Source of the DNA: Apostichopus japonicus
Lineage: Eukaryota > Echinodermata > Holothuroidea > Aspidochirotida > Stichopodidae
Assembly (NCBI RefSeq): GCF_037975245.1
Contig: NC_092576.1
Location: 45,049,111-45,113,110, forward strand
Direction of reading: 5' to 3'
DNA length: 64,000 nucleotides
Positions 45,804-57,499 of the stretch are shown piece after piece; within the stretch, counting starts at the first letter, position 1; each line of letters opens with the position of its first letter. A model generated the notes under the pieces. It made no database searches, was not told the DNA's origin, and saw nothing but the letters and a program-made list of their open reading frames with translations. Made by a program: the position numbers and the translations under genes.

Positions 45804-47821
45804 ACCATTTTCAGGGTCATCAGAATAGTGACAGAGAATGTGTCCAATCACCCACCCCCCCACCCGCCCCTACCCTCACCCACCCTTCTTTCACGGCTCC
45901 GTCGCCCCAGTGACACGGTGAATGGTTGGTTTCATCGCAAACATTTGCAGTGAAGTCTACACTCAGTATTTGTACTGGTAAATTGACCTTAAAGTTAATA
46001 GACGAAATATATATTGATCGTTGGTGTGACATGTGGGGAGTTTAAACACCGTTATACCTCTTTTTCAACAATCCGCTTTTTGTATATCTTTCTTATATTA
46101 CTATTTTCAGACAAAAACCATTAAATATCGACCACACACAGATCTTGCATAGGGCCGATATGAACTTACCGAGCTGGTGGCAGGAGTAGAGGGAGGATGT
46201 GTAACCTTGAACCTTTGTGGTAGCATATGATTATTCATTATGACTGTTATGATTGCTATATGAGTTTGGTGAAATACATCAATGGTGTTAAAATAGAAAT
46301 TCGTTATAATACCACCCTCCCGTACCAACATTGCGACTCATCAAGCCAAGCATTATTTCAGTTTGTCTCAATTAACCCAAATGACGAGACCTTATTAATG
46401 AAACCGATTTGTATTCTGTGAAAATAATATTTGACAGCCTTGCTAATAAATTGTTTACTTCAAAACATAAGAGGAGCATGTGCATATACCATTGCATTGT
46501 CTCTAAGATTCCTTACTACGGCAAGTTGAATTTGGCGAGCAAGAATTATTATTATTAAAATTATCTGGATTAACCGGTAACAGATAATGAATCATATCCA
46601 ATTAATATCTTCAAGTCTAGGTCATTATCGTCTCAAGATTATATATGTATTGCCTAGCTCTGTGTAAAACCAATACTCCGACCAATGGAAAGGAACTATA
46701 TATGTTACCTATACGTACCTCTAATCTAATAAGCATATAATGAATGCATATTGACCGAACTGTTGCTATTTCTGTTTTCATGCAAATATTTTTCTTTACA
46801 CTCGTTTGTTTTTCTGTATATTTTTATTGACTGGTGAAAAGAGGCTCTTTGGAATCTTTCATTAATCTTTTAAGCAATGTAACGGATATAGCGGACATAA
46901 CAACGTAATGTACATGTAGGCTATATAATGTAAATATTGATGAACTTTAAATAGTTTATATTGTATCCCCGTTCTTGTGTAAACCTCTCCGCTACTACAA
47001 CATTGAAAATTATTACGCCCGGAAAAGACGGCAAAACGGGAAGCTCATTGCCGGGAAATCTTGATAACTCGCGGGAAATCTCACACGCAGGGGAAAAAAA
47101 TATGGTGGACACAAGGTTAGAGAAAGAGCCAAAGAGGAAATAAAATTTAAAAAAGACGATAAATAAAAAACAAACAGAAAAACTTACTAGTGTCTGGGAC
47201 CCAAAATAAACGGGGGGGGGGGGAGGGGCGAAGGGCGATTCGCCCTACGAAGTTGAAAAACCTACGAAGTTGAAAAATCGGCCCAGAAAAGAAATCACGA
47301 GCGCTAAATAAAAATGCAAATACCACTAAAATCGCCCTCCACATGTACTGCTCAGTACAGTTAACGGGCGCCGCACATTTGGAAGATGACATAATACTGT
47401 GAAATAAATCACTGAAAAAACTCTGACTGCCGATCCTTTTGTTATAATATAACAGCTTGGTATGAACGTTCGCTCAGACACCACCTAGCTAGCTAAAAAA
47501 ATATCGGTTCGTCGCGTGATCATTTTCGCACACCCGTGTATTTGTATTTTTTTCTCCCAGCTAGGTGTGGAAAGAGTGAGCTAATATTGACAGCTCCTGC
47601 GATGTTTTCCTAATATACCTAAAACTGTAGCATACGCAAACTGGAGCCTATACCCCAACTTTCTCAGGATTTTCAAAAAGTTCCCAACATTATTGCAACG
47701 ATATTTTCATTAGTTTCCCATGATTTGCAATATATTAGTATCATTAGAGTAGTGCAGTGCTGTAGCTGCTGAATATTATTCCAGATTAAAACTGACCATT
47801 GTGTACATTTTATGAACAGTA
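45804..47821. other. No firm gene
   Basis: A minus-strand donor (CTCG|GTAAGTTC at 46169) ends a possible Ser/Thr/Pro-rich exon but its acceptor is weak. A G run at 47211-47224 borders a segment with GCGATTCGCCC and a direct repeat CCTACGAAGTTGAAAAA (47243 and 47260), probably a degenerate MITE. Confidence 0.35.
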
Positions 47822-48560
47822 CCGGCGTATCCAGGATTTTCTAACCAGGGGGGCGCGAATTACTATCTAAGCGGAGCGCCACCTTCAGTTGGCGCGCAGC
47901 GTGCAAGAAAATGTCTGGTTTTGATACCCCTCAGATCACCGGAAATGGCACTTCTCGGGCTTGAAATGACCAACCAGATGTACACTTTTGCCTGAGAACC
48001 AAGTATTTCCCAATAGTTTTTTTCATCCATAACCTTTTTGAAGATTGTCACCAGTCACACATCATGTTCGACCTCATCGCATCTCCTGTGGATCATTTGC
48101 TTTTTGTAGGTGATTCTACGTCGCGGCTACAATACCCCGTCAGCCCCACTTTTCAAGGTTTTAAACCAATTATTTGTTCAGAATTTGAAAATTCACAATT
48201 CTTGTGAATAAATTCACTTCAAAACATACCCATAATGTTGCACAAAATTTCATCTATGGACAACCAATATAGAAAAACCTCCTTCAACCCCTAACAGACC
48301 GGTCAAAATTGCACGAGTGGAGGGTAGTATGATGAAGAATGGTGGTCAGGGAACTTTCGAAAATTCAGACACAGTTAATTTATTGGTGTATAAATATTAA
48401 AACCTCTTCTAACGGCTACTATAAAACTTCGTTGAAGGAATTGAAATACCAGATATTTCCGAAACCGAACACTACACACATCTAGAGTTTGGAGGCTGTT
48501 CATCATTTTCATGCTAATTGATATGATGTGATATCTGCTGTTTGCTTTAACAATTCGAAT
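47822..48560. mobile_element. Left part of a CAGGCGCGTATCCAGG-family element
   Basis: It begins CCGGCGTATCCAGGATTTTC, then the GC-rich dyad core (47862-47912). It matches 55236-55898 plus about 56560-56640 at roughly 90% identity through AACACTACACACAT and GATATCTGCTGTTTGC. This copy is continuous where the other is interrupted, so it shows the pre-insertion state. The matching right-end sequence of the family is at 50655-51042. Confidence 0.72.
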
Positions 48561-48617
48561 AATTGAAATGAGGCTGAAATAAATAACTATTATCTGTTTA
48601 TTATGCAATGCTCCACC

Positions 48618-49040
48618 AGTGGCGTAGCGATGAGCCTGGGGGTGGGCTCCTGGCCCAAAGGGGCCCCTATCAGGAGGTCCAAGCAAGGGGCGTCCGCAGA
48701 AATGTTTACAAGGTTACACACTACTTGATACTATCTAAGCGGAGCGCAACCATCGGTTGGCGCGGAGCGTACCATGATTTTTTTTTTGCCAAAATAATAC
48801 ACCTAGATCGTCGGAAAAGACATTTCCCGTTCAAGTTGCATTAACATTGGTTATTTTGAGTTCTTAAGATTTTGACTTTCAATAATTTCAGTGATGCATC
48901 ATGGGTACGTATGCAATGAACAAAACTAGAGAACTGTAAGTGTTGGTTGGGTGAAATCATTGAAATGTCAAATGCTTAACTTTCTTTTCAAATTTGTGAT
49001 TTTCCAGGGGGTGGGCAAGCCCCCCCCCCCCTACTGTATG
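48618..49040. mobile_element. Probable degenerate MITE beginning CAGTGGCGTAGCGA
   Basis: The left end CAGTGGCGTAGCGATGAGCC followed by GGGGGTGGGC is typical of the small elements nearby. It carries the dyad core at 48731-48775 and reaches a C run near 49020-49032. I could not find a matching right terminus or target duplication, so the right boundary is a guess. Confidence 0.4.
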
Positions 49041-49896
49041 GAGTATAACGGAGGCTGCTGTACAAATACAGTAATCAAACCTAAGCATAGGTCTAATTTC
49101 GGCTGAAACTTTGTCTCCATCTAATCCTAACTTCCTGTGTTTTTCTACTTACCAGATACACCGATTATCGTTATTCTTACATTTTATTATTATATTTATA
49201 TCCTTCTCTTTCAAATGAACGCAGTTTCAATTCTGTTAGGTGTTGGGTTATTGTTTTAGATTTTTTTTCAAAAAATCATATGTCCCGATGTTGTACTCAG
49301 TACAACATTGGCTGCAATTGGGTTTTAAATTATATACTTTGTTTTCATTATAATAATAAATAACACAAATATAGCTCGATACAGACATTAATACCCAATC
49401 AGCCCATGATCATGATGTCCGTATTCCGTATCACGTGAAAATATGAATATTGTCTTGGTCAGTCTTACATGAGTTTTTCTTTCCCAGTAAAACGGGCCCT
49501 CCCTATCCAAAGAGGTATCCTTTTTCTGTGCATCAGTATGGCGGAGCCACCTTTTGGTCGGGGCCACCGGCTCAGCACGGTCCGTAGGAGTTACGCTACT
49601 TTGCCCCACATTATTTTCATTTCGAAAGACGCACATTTTCAAGTTCATTACACACTGAAGGCTTCGATTCTCTATCTGCCTATAGTTCAGGGAAGATCTT
49701 AGGATTTTCATCCCTAGATATCGCTAGATATTGCTAGATATCCATACAGTACAGTGCCCTTGGGATTTTTGGATTTTGTCGGGACCTGATCTTGGGAAAT
49801 TGCAAGTCGGGAGTGGTCACACTCCATGTAGGTCAGTGCACGACCTCTAGACGTCACTAATGCACAACCCGATCACTTGTTATGGATGAAGTGGTG

Positions 49897-50240
49897 CAGT
49901 GGCGTAGGAAGGTACTTTTGAGAGGGGGGCTGAAGACTGATGGCCGGCCTGGGGAGGGGTCTAAGGGGAGGGGGTGTCCAGGTGGCCTCAGATGCAATTT
50001 GGTGCAATATAGCACACTTCAACACCCACTCCATTTTGTAAAGAATTTTGCATTTTCACCTGGCCTTAGATGCAATTTGGTGCTTCAAATGAGATTTTTT
50101 TCTCATTTGGAAATGAAAAAGGGGTTTTCTGACTTGCGGAGCGGGGGGGGGGGGGGGGGGCGGAACGGTACTTCCGCCCCCCCCCCCATATTTTTCACTG
50201 GGGGGCTGGCGCCCCCCAGCCCCCGGTTCCTACGCCCTTG
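49897..50240. mobile_element. hAT-type MITE, 344 bp, TIR CAGTGGCGTAGGAA / CAAGGGCGTAGGAA
   Basis: Ends CAGTGGCGTAGGAA and (inverted) CAAGGGCGTAGGAA match at 12 of 14. The flanks are a perfect 8-bp duplication AAGTGGTG (49889-49896 and 50241-50248). The element is extremely G-rich then C-rich internally, with a G run at 50143-50160 facing a C run at 50177-50187. A direct repeat TTAGATGCAATTTGGTG-like segment occurs twice (49988 and 50065). No coding capacity. Confidence 0.92.
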
Positions 50241-50654
50241 AAGTGGTGTGTTGCCGGATTTGTTAAGGTCTTGGTACTATTGGCGAAGGTTATTAATTAA
50301 GTTTCGTAACTCATCGGGAAGCGATTAGTGGGGTGGGGCGTAGGGTTGTGGGCGGGCGTTTTCATGCAGATGGGAACAATCTCAAGAAGTGATGGGTGGG
50401 TCCGCCCCCCCTCCCCCCCCCCTGCCCCGCTCATGATACGCCCTGGATCCACTACATGATATTCACAGGAGACGTGCTCAATTCTCCAATCGCATGCGGA
50501 ATTTATGTGTCGATTCATTGTAAGAGTTACGGTACTAGGTTTGGGGTAACGATTATCATTCAGGTCGGACTGTATAACATTTTATCTCTGGATGGCAGTG
50601 TTGCATCGAAGGACATAGGTCATAGGTCTAGTGCAGTTCGCATATAGATCCTGG

Positions 50655-51042
50655 TCTAATACCGAAATGCGTCATGTTCCCCAACGACTCGGTCGAGTTC
50701 AAGACCAGCCACAGTTGTTTCATCGTGGAGGTCTGTTTTTACCTCCATGGTTTCATAGCACAATTGTACAATTGATTAGGGCGTCCATACACACATACAC
50801 ACCCGTTATGATAGACCATATATGTAATTATGTAATTATGACTGTTCCTCTTCTCTTCCCGGTGTCTTGTCGTTAATCTTCTACTCCCTCCTTTCTCCTT
50901 TTTCTCTCTTTCCTCTTTTTCTTTTCCCTTCCTTCCTCCTCTTCCCCCCCCCCCTCTTTTCCATTTTTTGCTTCTCTTTTTTTTCTCTCCTCTTTTTCTT
51001 ACCCGAGGGCACGCGCCCCCAACGCCCACCTGGATACGCGCC
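50655..51042. mobile_element. Right part of a CAGGCGCGTATCCAGG-family element
   Basis: It is similar to 56978-57420: ATGCGTCATGTTCCCC, a long T/C-rich tract (50875-51000), then CCTGGATACGCGCCTG at 51027-51042. The terminus is the inverted form of the left end of the family. Together with 47822 it may be the two ends of one element enlarged by later insertions, but flanking duplications do not match. Confidence 0.65.
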
Positions 51043-52289
51043 TGGTACGTAACTTTTTAATTATGGGTCGCCATGATTAAAAGAATCAAGTAGGGTTAAA
51101 ACGACAGGCTAGGCATGGTCCTACCACGGGCCCTAAGGCAAGCCCATGGACCCCATCTATAACTGTGTCGCGCTGCGTGCAGACTGACGCCTTCGGCGTT
51201 AGTATAGCATCACCCACAAAGTTCAGTGATTTTTTAACCCCAGTCTCATCCCTGTATATGGATGAAATTAACAGAATAAAGGCATAGCCTGCCTATACTT
51301 AACAAGATACACAGTAGGCTATTTTATAGTACATAACATAGACACTGTGTTAGACCAAAACTGAGCCTGGATCCTGTGATCAAAATGGAAAACTTTTTGG
51401 TTGGATTCAAGGGTGCATCTGGGGGATCAGATAAGGGGAAAGTGAAGCAGAAGAAGGGGAAACATGTGGTGAATAAGGAGTCCACTATCAAACGTTATTA
51501 TTTAGGTGTTGAAATAAAGAAAGTGTATTGGTGTAACACCTTGAAAATGTATTACCTTTGTTTTTAGTCTTAGTCAATGGTAGGTCTACTTTTTATAGTA
51601 ACTAATTTTACCGATAAAATGTTGTAAAATTTAATCAATTTGTAGCTACAATTTATACAGGAGAACCAGCCCTCGCAACACCAAAAAAAGCCCCCGTCAT
51701 CAGTAAAACAGCCCTCGTAAAAAAATCTGCTTGTGCTGAAAAGAGCCCTCGTCACCCAAAAAATATTTTGAGCCCTGCAGTTTACGATGTTTGTTTACAT
51801 TACATAATGATAATTGATGTGGTACAATGTGAGAGCCGGGGTATAGATTTATAATAAATTATGATCAGACTGGTTTGATTACGTGAGATGAGACTACTTT
51901 CAGTATTGTCAAGGTAAGAACTCAAGAAACTGACACACTAAAACAGTGTGTTTTAAAAATTATATTTATTAGCTTTTTAAGTTCAAATTAGCACTAGTCT
52001 TCAACGAACGCAAGTTGTTTTAAATCGCCAAAAAGGTACACCAAATGGCGCAAATTGCATCCTCATTTGTAAAAAATCTCTAGCTTCTGATTGGGGATCA
52101 TCCCCCCTCCGACACCCTCCTGCGGCGCGATGGCTGCTTCGCAGCCATATGGTTCGCGGGATATGATACCTTTCTTGCCGGGAAAAAAAACACTTTTTAC
52201 AGCCCTCTATTAATTTAGGTTTATTTTTTCATAAAAGGGGTCTCCCTGTTTAGATCACCCGAGTGAAAGCAGTGTGGTGTGACAAACAA
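51043..52289. other. No firm gene
   Basis: A 63-codon Lys/Gly-rich plus frame at 51376-51567 is unrecognised. The stretch 51665-51780 has several GCCCTCG/GCCCCCG motifs separated by A-rich DNA. A compact hairpin ATGGCTGC-TTC-GCAGCCAT lies near 52128-52147. All are probably degenerate repeats. Confidence 0.35.
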
Positions 52290-53160
52290 TAAATGCTCTC
52301 CTGAAATGACCATTGACCTCAACAACAGGCTTATTGCACTAAATTTGATAGATACATCAACATACCAAATATGACATCTGTCCTTTTTGAAATGTTGTGT
52401 AAAACTTGGTTCTTACAATTTGATCCCTGGTGAGCTCAAAAGACGATTGACCTCCGCCCACATCATTAGGCTTCTTGTACTCAATGTGGTACAATAATAC
52501 CATATATGCGATCTGTCCAAGTTTCCCTTGCGATATTATGAATAGGAAGGTGCGTTTGTGTATAGAGCCAGGTAAGAGGGCAGTGAAGAAATTGTTTGGA
52601 ATTTGTTGACTTCAAATGACCTTTGTCCTCCATCGAAATCAATAATAGGTTCCTAAATTAAATTTGATATACCATACAGGTACAAACTAAATATGAGATT
52701 TGTCCAAGGTTCCCTTCTTGCTATATCATGTTTACAGGGCTTTCGCAATTTGACCTGTTGACTCCAAATGACCTTTGAGGTCAACTAAAAGCAATATTAG
52801 GCCCTCTTAAATTTGATATGATTCATCTACAAACCAAAATATGAGGTATGCTCCTGCTCACCTTCTTGAGATATCGTGTTTACAAGGTTCCTACAATTTG
52901 ACCCAATGACCTTTGACCTCTTTGTACTTAATGTGGTTCGTTTACATACTATATATGAGATCTGTTCGAGCTTACCTTCTTGAGATATCGTGTTTACAAT
53001 GTTTTCACAGTTTGACCCCTGGTGACCACTAATGACATTTGACCTCCAAAAAAGCAATAGGCTTCTTGTACTATAGTGGTTCTTCTACACATTCAAGATG
53101 AGATTGGTCCAACCTTCCCTTTTTTAGATATCGTGTTTACAAGATATCGTGTTTACAAGC
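52290..53160. repeat. Tandem repeat of 125-170 bp units with DR1-like and forkhead-like motifs
   Basis: Six units each contain TGACCTTTGACCT or a close variant (52307, 52441, 52617, 52769, 52897, 53033), a TATGAGATCTGTCCAAG-like segment, and in the later units GATATCGTGTTTACAA. AGGTCAAAGGTCA is the DR1 nuclear-receptor site and TGTTTAC is a forkhead core. Each motif is part of the repeat unit, so conservation by descent is expected. Function is untested. Confidence 0.85.
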
Positions 53161-53311
53161 TGGGCGTCACAAACGCACACCTTCACGCCCGCGCGCACAT
53201 ACATATGCCATCATGAATGCAAAGGTTATCATCGAAAAAAAAACAAAACACTTAAGTTAACTCAGACACTTAACACAAGGACAAATGACGAGGCTTTTCC
53301 CGTCACATCAA

Positions 53312-53455
53312 TGATGTTGGTCACGTGCTTGGTTGAAATATCAGTAAAGTTAAATCTAAATGACGTCAATGTTTAATACAGTGACGACGTTAGTATCAAA
53401 CTTGGGCGCAAAAAATAAGTATCGGTCAGAAGTATATTACAAAGTGTTTGTTTGA
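53312..53455. repeat. Dispersed repeat, paired with 58047-58190
   Basis: Both copies read TTGAAATATCA..., AATCTAAA, GTCAATGTTT...ATACAGTGACG, ATATCAAACTTGGG or AGTATCAAACTTGGG, then TATATTACAAAG. Same orientation, about 80-85% identity by eye. The two copies bracket the 54.6-58.0 kb tandem array. Confidence 0.7.
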
Positions 53456-54584
53456 TATTTTCATTGTTCAATGTAAAAATTGATTACACCATTGTTTCAA
53501 TGACGGTACAATCACTTTGAAACATATTTTGTTTACAATACAAAGTTTGAATGGGGTATGGATTTCGATTTCGTGCAATTCTAATCAGAAGGTCTACAAT
53601 GCTTAGCAGGATTTAAAGTTCGTTCTTAATAAACAATCATTATCAAATAAATATACTTTTCGAAATAATTTCGTTATTATTATCGACAATAAACAAATGT
53701 ATTACTTTGTGGCGGCAAACATTACATATTTAAATAATACCTTTCAATATTAAAATTACTTGGTTGGCTTAGTGTTCTACGATATTTGATATTTCTGGTA
53801 AGTTCCGAGATACACTTATTTATAGACAAACCGAGGTGATAATGATAATAGCCTATTGTCATATGATCATTCCAGGGATTATATTTAATATCCCAGATTT
53901 GATTGGATGCTATTAAGCTTACCATTTTATGGTTATCTACTTAGCTCGCACAATGCTTTATACACAAAGTAAATACGATTTTAACTATCTAATTATCATT
54001 ATTTAGCTCTTTGTTTTCCACGCATAATACTTCTTCTCAATACGAACTTAATGACCGTGCTATTTGTTTTTCTGCTAAAAAAGTAAAACACATTTGATAA
54101 AATGCAACTGTGAAACGCACGATGCTGACAATCCAGTAGTGTCCGTTTATGCAAGGCGTTTAATAACGTAATTGAAAAGTCTGGAGCTAAACAATGGGAA
54201 TCATAAAACAATGTGTATTTAAATAAACGTTCACTACCGTATACCTATAGTCAAATTGAGAGCTACACAATAATATGTTATCTAGTCAGACTCCTTCCAA
54301 TGAGAAGTGCTACTTCAAGAAGATAAACTGAATATAACAAGAATCATTCCTTACTTAGTAAGTATTCATAACTTTGTGTTGTCTATAAACCCTTCTCTAT
54401 TCAAGCTTCTTTCGACAGGTTTACATTAGAGCAAGATGGGATACATTAAGCACCAATAAAAGCAAGTTTGCTCATTTAAAGTAAAACTTACAAAGAATAA
54501 CTAAAAATAAGGTCGAATGATGATTCGTAGTCACTGCTGTACATCTACTGACCTACTTAATGTATGTTTCCATGGTGCCAGGTC
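53456..54584. other. No gene; contains a segment repeated at 63.4-63.6 kb
   Basis: AATCAAGTTTGCTCATTTAA-like and CTGACCTACTTA...GTTTCCATGGT motifs at 54465-54580 recur in the same order at 63405-63590. Otherwise AT-rich with no exon recognised. Confidence 0.5.
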
Positions 54585-55145
54585 GATAACGCGGACACCG
54601 CGGAAACCGATAAACCGAGTTCTGTTATCGAGATACCGGGTTCGATATCAACGGTTTCCGCGCTGTCGACCTTGCTATATAGCAAGGTCGAAAACGTGGA
54701 AAGCGCGCAAAGAAGAGGAATTTGTCAAGGGAGGGCGACGAATTTTTTTGGTCGGATCTCATCCTATATACGCCAGGAGGGATGGGAAAGGGCTTAGGTA
54801 TTTTTTTTTCTAAACTAAATGCAGGTCGAAAACGGGGAAATGTTTTTTACACAATGAATGGCGCAAATAGAGGGTTTTGTCAAGGGAGGGTGAAGAGTTT
54901 TCGGCGCATTTCAGTCAATATGCGCCAGGAAGGTGATGGGGTTGTAGGCTTTTTCTCTAAACGCAGGTCGGAAACGCGAAAATGTTTTTTTTTTCAGTGG
55001 CGAAACTAGATCATTTTTCAAGGGAGGGTGAAATAGTGTTTTAAGCGCATTTCAGCTGTCATGCGCCAAGAAGAAGTGGGGTATAATATTTTTACTTTTT
55101 TACTTAATGCAGGTTGAAAACGCGAACATGTTTTTTACAATTTTG
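54585..55145. repeat. Tandem array of 125-145 bp units, left part
   Basis: Units contain GCAGGTCGAAAACGCG, AAATGTTTTTTAC, GTCAAGGGAGGGTGAA and GCGCATTTCAG...ATGCGCCAGGA, at about 54690, 54822, 54965 and 55109. The array head holds a perfect 26-bp palindrome at 54666-54691 (half-site TCGACCTTGCTAT). The same units resume at 57597. Confidence 0.85.
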
Positions 55146-55161
55146 CGAAATTGCTTTTTAA

Positions 55162-55227
55162 GGAGTGTTAGCTCAGTGGTTAACGCCGGTGCCATCCAAT
55201 CATAGGTTCCGAGTTCGAGTCACTCCA
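55162..55227 (+). mobile_element. tRNA-like sequence, probable SINE head or tRNA pseudogene
   Basis: GGAGTGTTAGCTCAGTGGTT is a good A-box region and GAGTTCGAGTCACTCC a B-box/T-arm. The 5' GGAGTG pairs with the 3' CACTCC (6 bp). The D-stem and anticodon stem do not pair properly, so I do not call a functional tRNA. It directly precedes a transposon terminus at 55236. Confidence 0.55.
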
Positions 55228-55235
55228 AGATTAAT

Positions 55236-57420
55236 CAGGCGCGTATCCAGGATTTTCAAACCCGGGGGGCGCGAATTACTATCTAAGCGGAGCGCCACCA
55301 TCGGTTGGCGCGCAGCGTACAAGAAAATTTCTTATTTTGATACCCCCCAGATCACCGGAAACGGCACTTCTCGGGCTTGAAATGACCAACCAGATGTACA
55401 CGTTTTGCCTGAGAACCAAGTATTTCCTAATAGTTATTTTTTCATCCATATCCTTTTTGAAGATTGTCAACCAGGCACACATCATGTTCGACCTGATCGC
55501 ATCTCCTGTGGGTCTTTGCTTTTGTAGGTGATTCTACGTCGCGGCCCACAATACCCGTCAGCCCCACTTTTCAAGGTTTTAAGCCCCATATTTGTTCAGA
55601 ATTTGAAAATTCACATTTCTCGTGAATAAACTCACTTCAAAACATACCCATAATGTTGTACAAAATTTAATCTATGGACAACCAATATAGAAAAACTTCC
55701 TTCAACCCCTAACAGACCGGTCAAAATTGCACGAGTAGAGGGAAGTGTGATGCAGAATGTTGGTCAGAAATTTTCGAAACTTCAGACACAGTTAATTTAT
55801 TGGTGTACAAATATTAAAACCTCTTATAACGGCTATTATAAAACTTGGTTGAAGGAAATGAAAAAATAGCAGATATTTCCGAAACCGAACACTACACACA
55901 TAGGCGTAGGAGGCGCGGCGGCAGTGGCGGAGCTAGGGGTATTGGTCAGGAGGGGCGAGAATGGTCTGTAGGGGCGCTTTCGACACTATCTAAGCGGAGC
56001 GCCACCACTGGTTGGCACGTAGCGTACAGAAAATTTTTGAGTAAAGATACTCCCTAGATCGCCGGAAATGACCCTTTCCGGGCCTGGCTAATTTGCAGAT
56101 AAACGAAGAATAAGGTGTCATCGCCAAATTACACCAACAAAATGTGACAAATGTCAATAAGTAGATGAGAGCGCAATAAAAAAGTCAATATTCTAGAATA
56201 AGTAAAAAGTGGTAAAGAGCTGAAAAAGGCGCCAGCAGTCCATTTGAGTCCGTCAGGGGGGCATCCGCCCCCATGACCGTATGGACGCTCCGCCACTGCG
56301 CGGCGGGGGTGCAGCCCCTAATTCGCCATTACTAATGTAAAAGAGAGTTTTGACATAATTGGACCTCCATGTTTTTTACACATCCACATGAGACATGTCG
56401 TTGTTTACATTAGCATCCCGCGGTATACTGCGCAATTTTAACGGAACGTACGGTACATGATGGCATGCGATGTAATAACCGAGGCTTGCTTATATGATAT
56501 TGACATTAACACGTTGAGCGCGCGCGAAAATTTGTGGTTATTTTTTCAGGCAAGTCGGACAGTTTTGAGGCTTTTCATCCTGGAACGCCATTTTCATGCT
56601 CACTGATATGTGATATCTGCTGTTTGCGTTACAAATTCAAACAGGCGCGTAGCGAGTAATTTGTCAAGGGAGGGGCGAAGCCTGTAGGCAAATTATCTAA
56701 GCGTAGCGCCACCATAGGTTGGCGCGAAGCGTACAAGAAAATTTTGGCCGAAAATGCCTCCCAGATCGCTGGAAATGGCACTACCCAGGACCATTTGTTA
56801 GCGCGAAGCGTACAAGCAAATTTTGGCCAAAAATGTCTCCCAGATCGCTGGAAATGACACTTCCCAGGCCTTGTAAGTTGCATCTGAGCACTTTCTATTT
56901 TGAAATTACTTAGCGATATCATTTAAAAAAATGCTGAATGGGGGGGGGGGCGGGCGGTCGCCCCCATCCCAAAAATCGTCATGTTCCCCGACGACGCTGT
57001 CGAGTTCGAGACCAGCCACAGTTGGTTTCATAGCACAATTCTACACACGCGTTATGATAGACCATATATAGTATATATATAGATCATTAGTGAGAGAGGA
57101 AAATGGAAACGTCAAAAAATGGAGTTGTCGGTGTAAGGGGTAGGGTGAGTCACACATTTACGAAATCATTGATCCGTCACTGGCTACCCTTCAGCGCTGT
57201 AATGATGTCACTGTTCCTCTTTCTCTTCCCGATGTCTTCGCGTTTTTTTTTACTCCCTCCTTTTCTCCTTTTTCTCTCTTTCTTCATTTTCTTTTCCCTT
57301 CCTTCCTCTCCTCCTCCTCTTTTTCCCCCTTTTTTCCTTTTTTCCTCTCTTTTTTTTTCTCTCCTCTTTTTCTTACCCGGGGGGCGCGCGCCCCCAACGC
57401 CCCCCCTGGATACGCACCTG
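55236..57420. mobile_element. Composite element with CAGG[C/T]GCGTATCCAGG inverted ends
   Basis: The left end CAGGCGCGTATCCAGG (55236-55251) and inverted right end CAGGTGCGTATCCAGG differ at one base. Both are flanked by TTAAT (55231-55235, 57421-57425); the 8-bp flanks do not match, so the duplication is either 5 bp or decayed. The left part equals 47822-48560 and the right part equals 50655-51042. A CATAGGCGTAGG-type insertion occupies about 55899-56560, itself carrying a hAT MITE, and further GCGTAGCG-type sequence lies at 56641-56975. Three dyad cores lie within. Confidence 0.68.
55922..56298. mobile_element. hAT-type MITE, 377 bp, TIR CAGTGGCGGAGC
   Basis: Perfect 12-bp inverted ends CAGTGGCGGAGC are flanked by a perfect 8-bp duplication CGCGGCGG (55914-55921 and 56299-56306). 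Removing the element and one duplication restores a continuous CATAGGCGTAGGAGGCGCGG...GGGTGCAGCCCC sequence like the one at the right end of the 58.8-60.8 kb element. The dyad core is at 55984-56033. No coding capacity. Confidence 0.93.
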
Positions 57421-57499
57421 TTAATGTATGTCGTCCAGTTACAGACTTGTTGACAATTGACAATTCATAATCATGGGCGTTAAATATGAATCGAAGAGA

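Noticed and set aside
46107-46331. Minus-strand exon ending at the donor 46169
   Set aside because: The donor is good but the acceptor has no pyrimidine tract and the peptide is not recognisable.
47822-51042. One complete 3.2-kb transposon with CAGGCGCG-type ends
   Set aside because: Left and right termini fit the family but the flanking sequences do not form a target duplication, so the two parts are listed separately.
55162-55227. Functional tRNA gene
   Set aside because: A and B boxes and the acceptor stem are good, but the D and anticodon stems do not pair, so it is listed only as tRNA-like.
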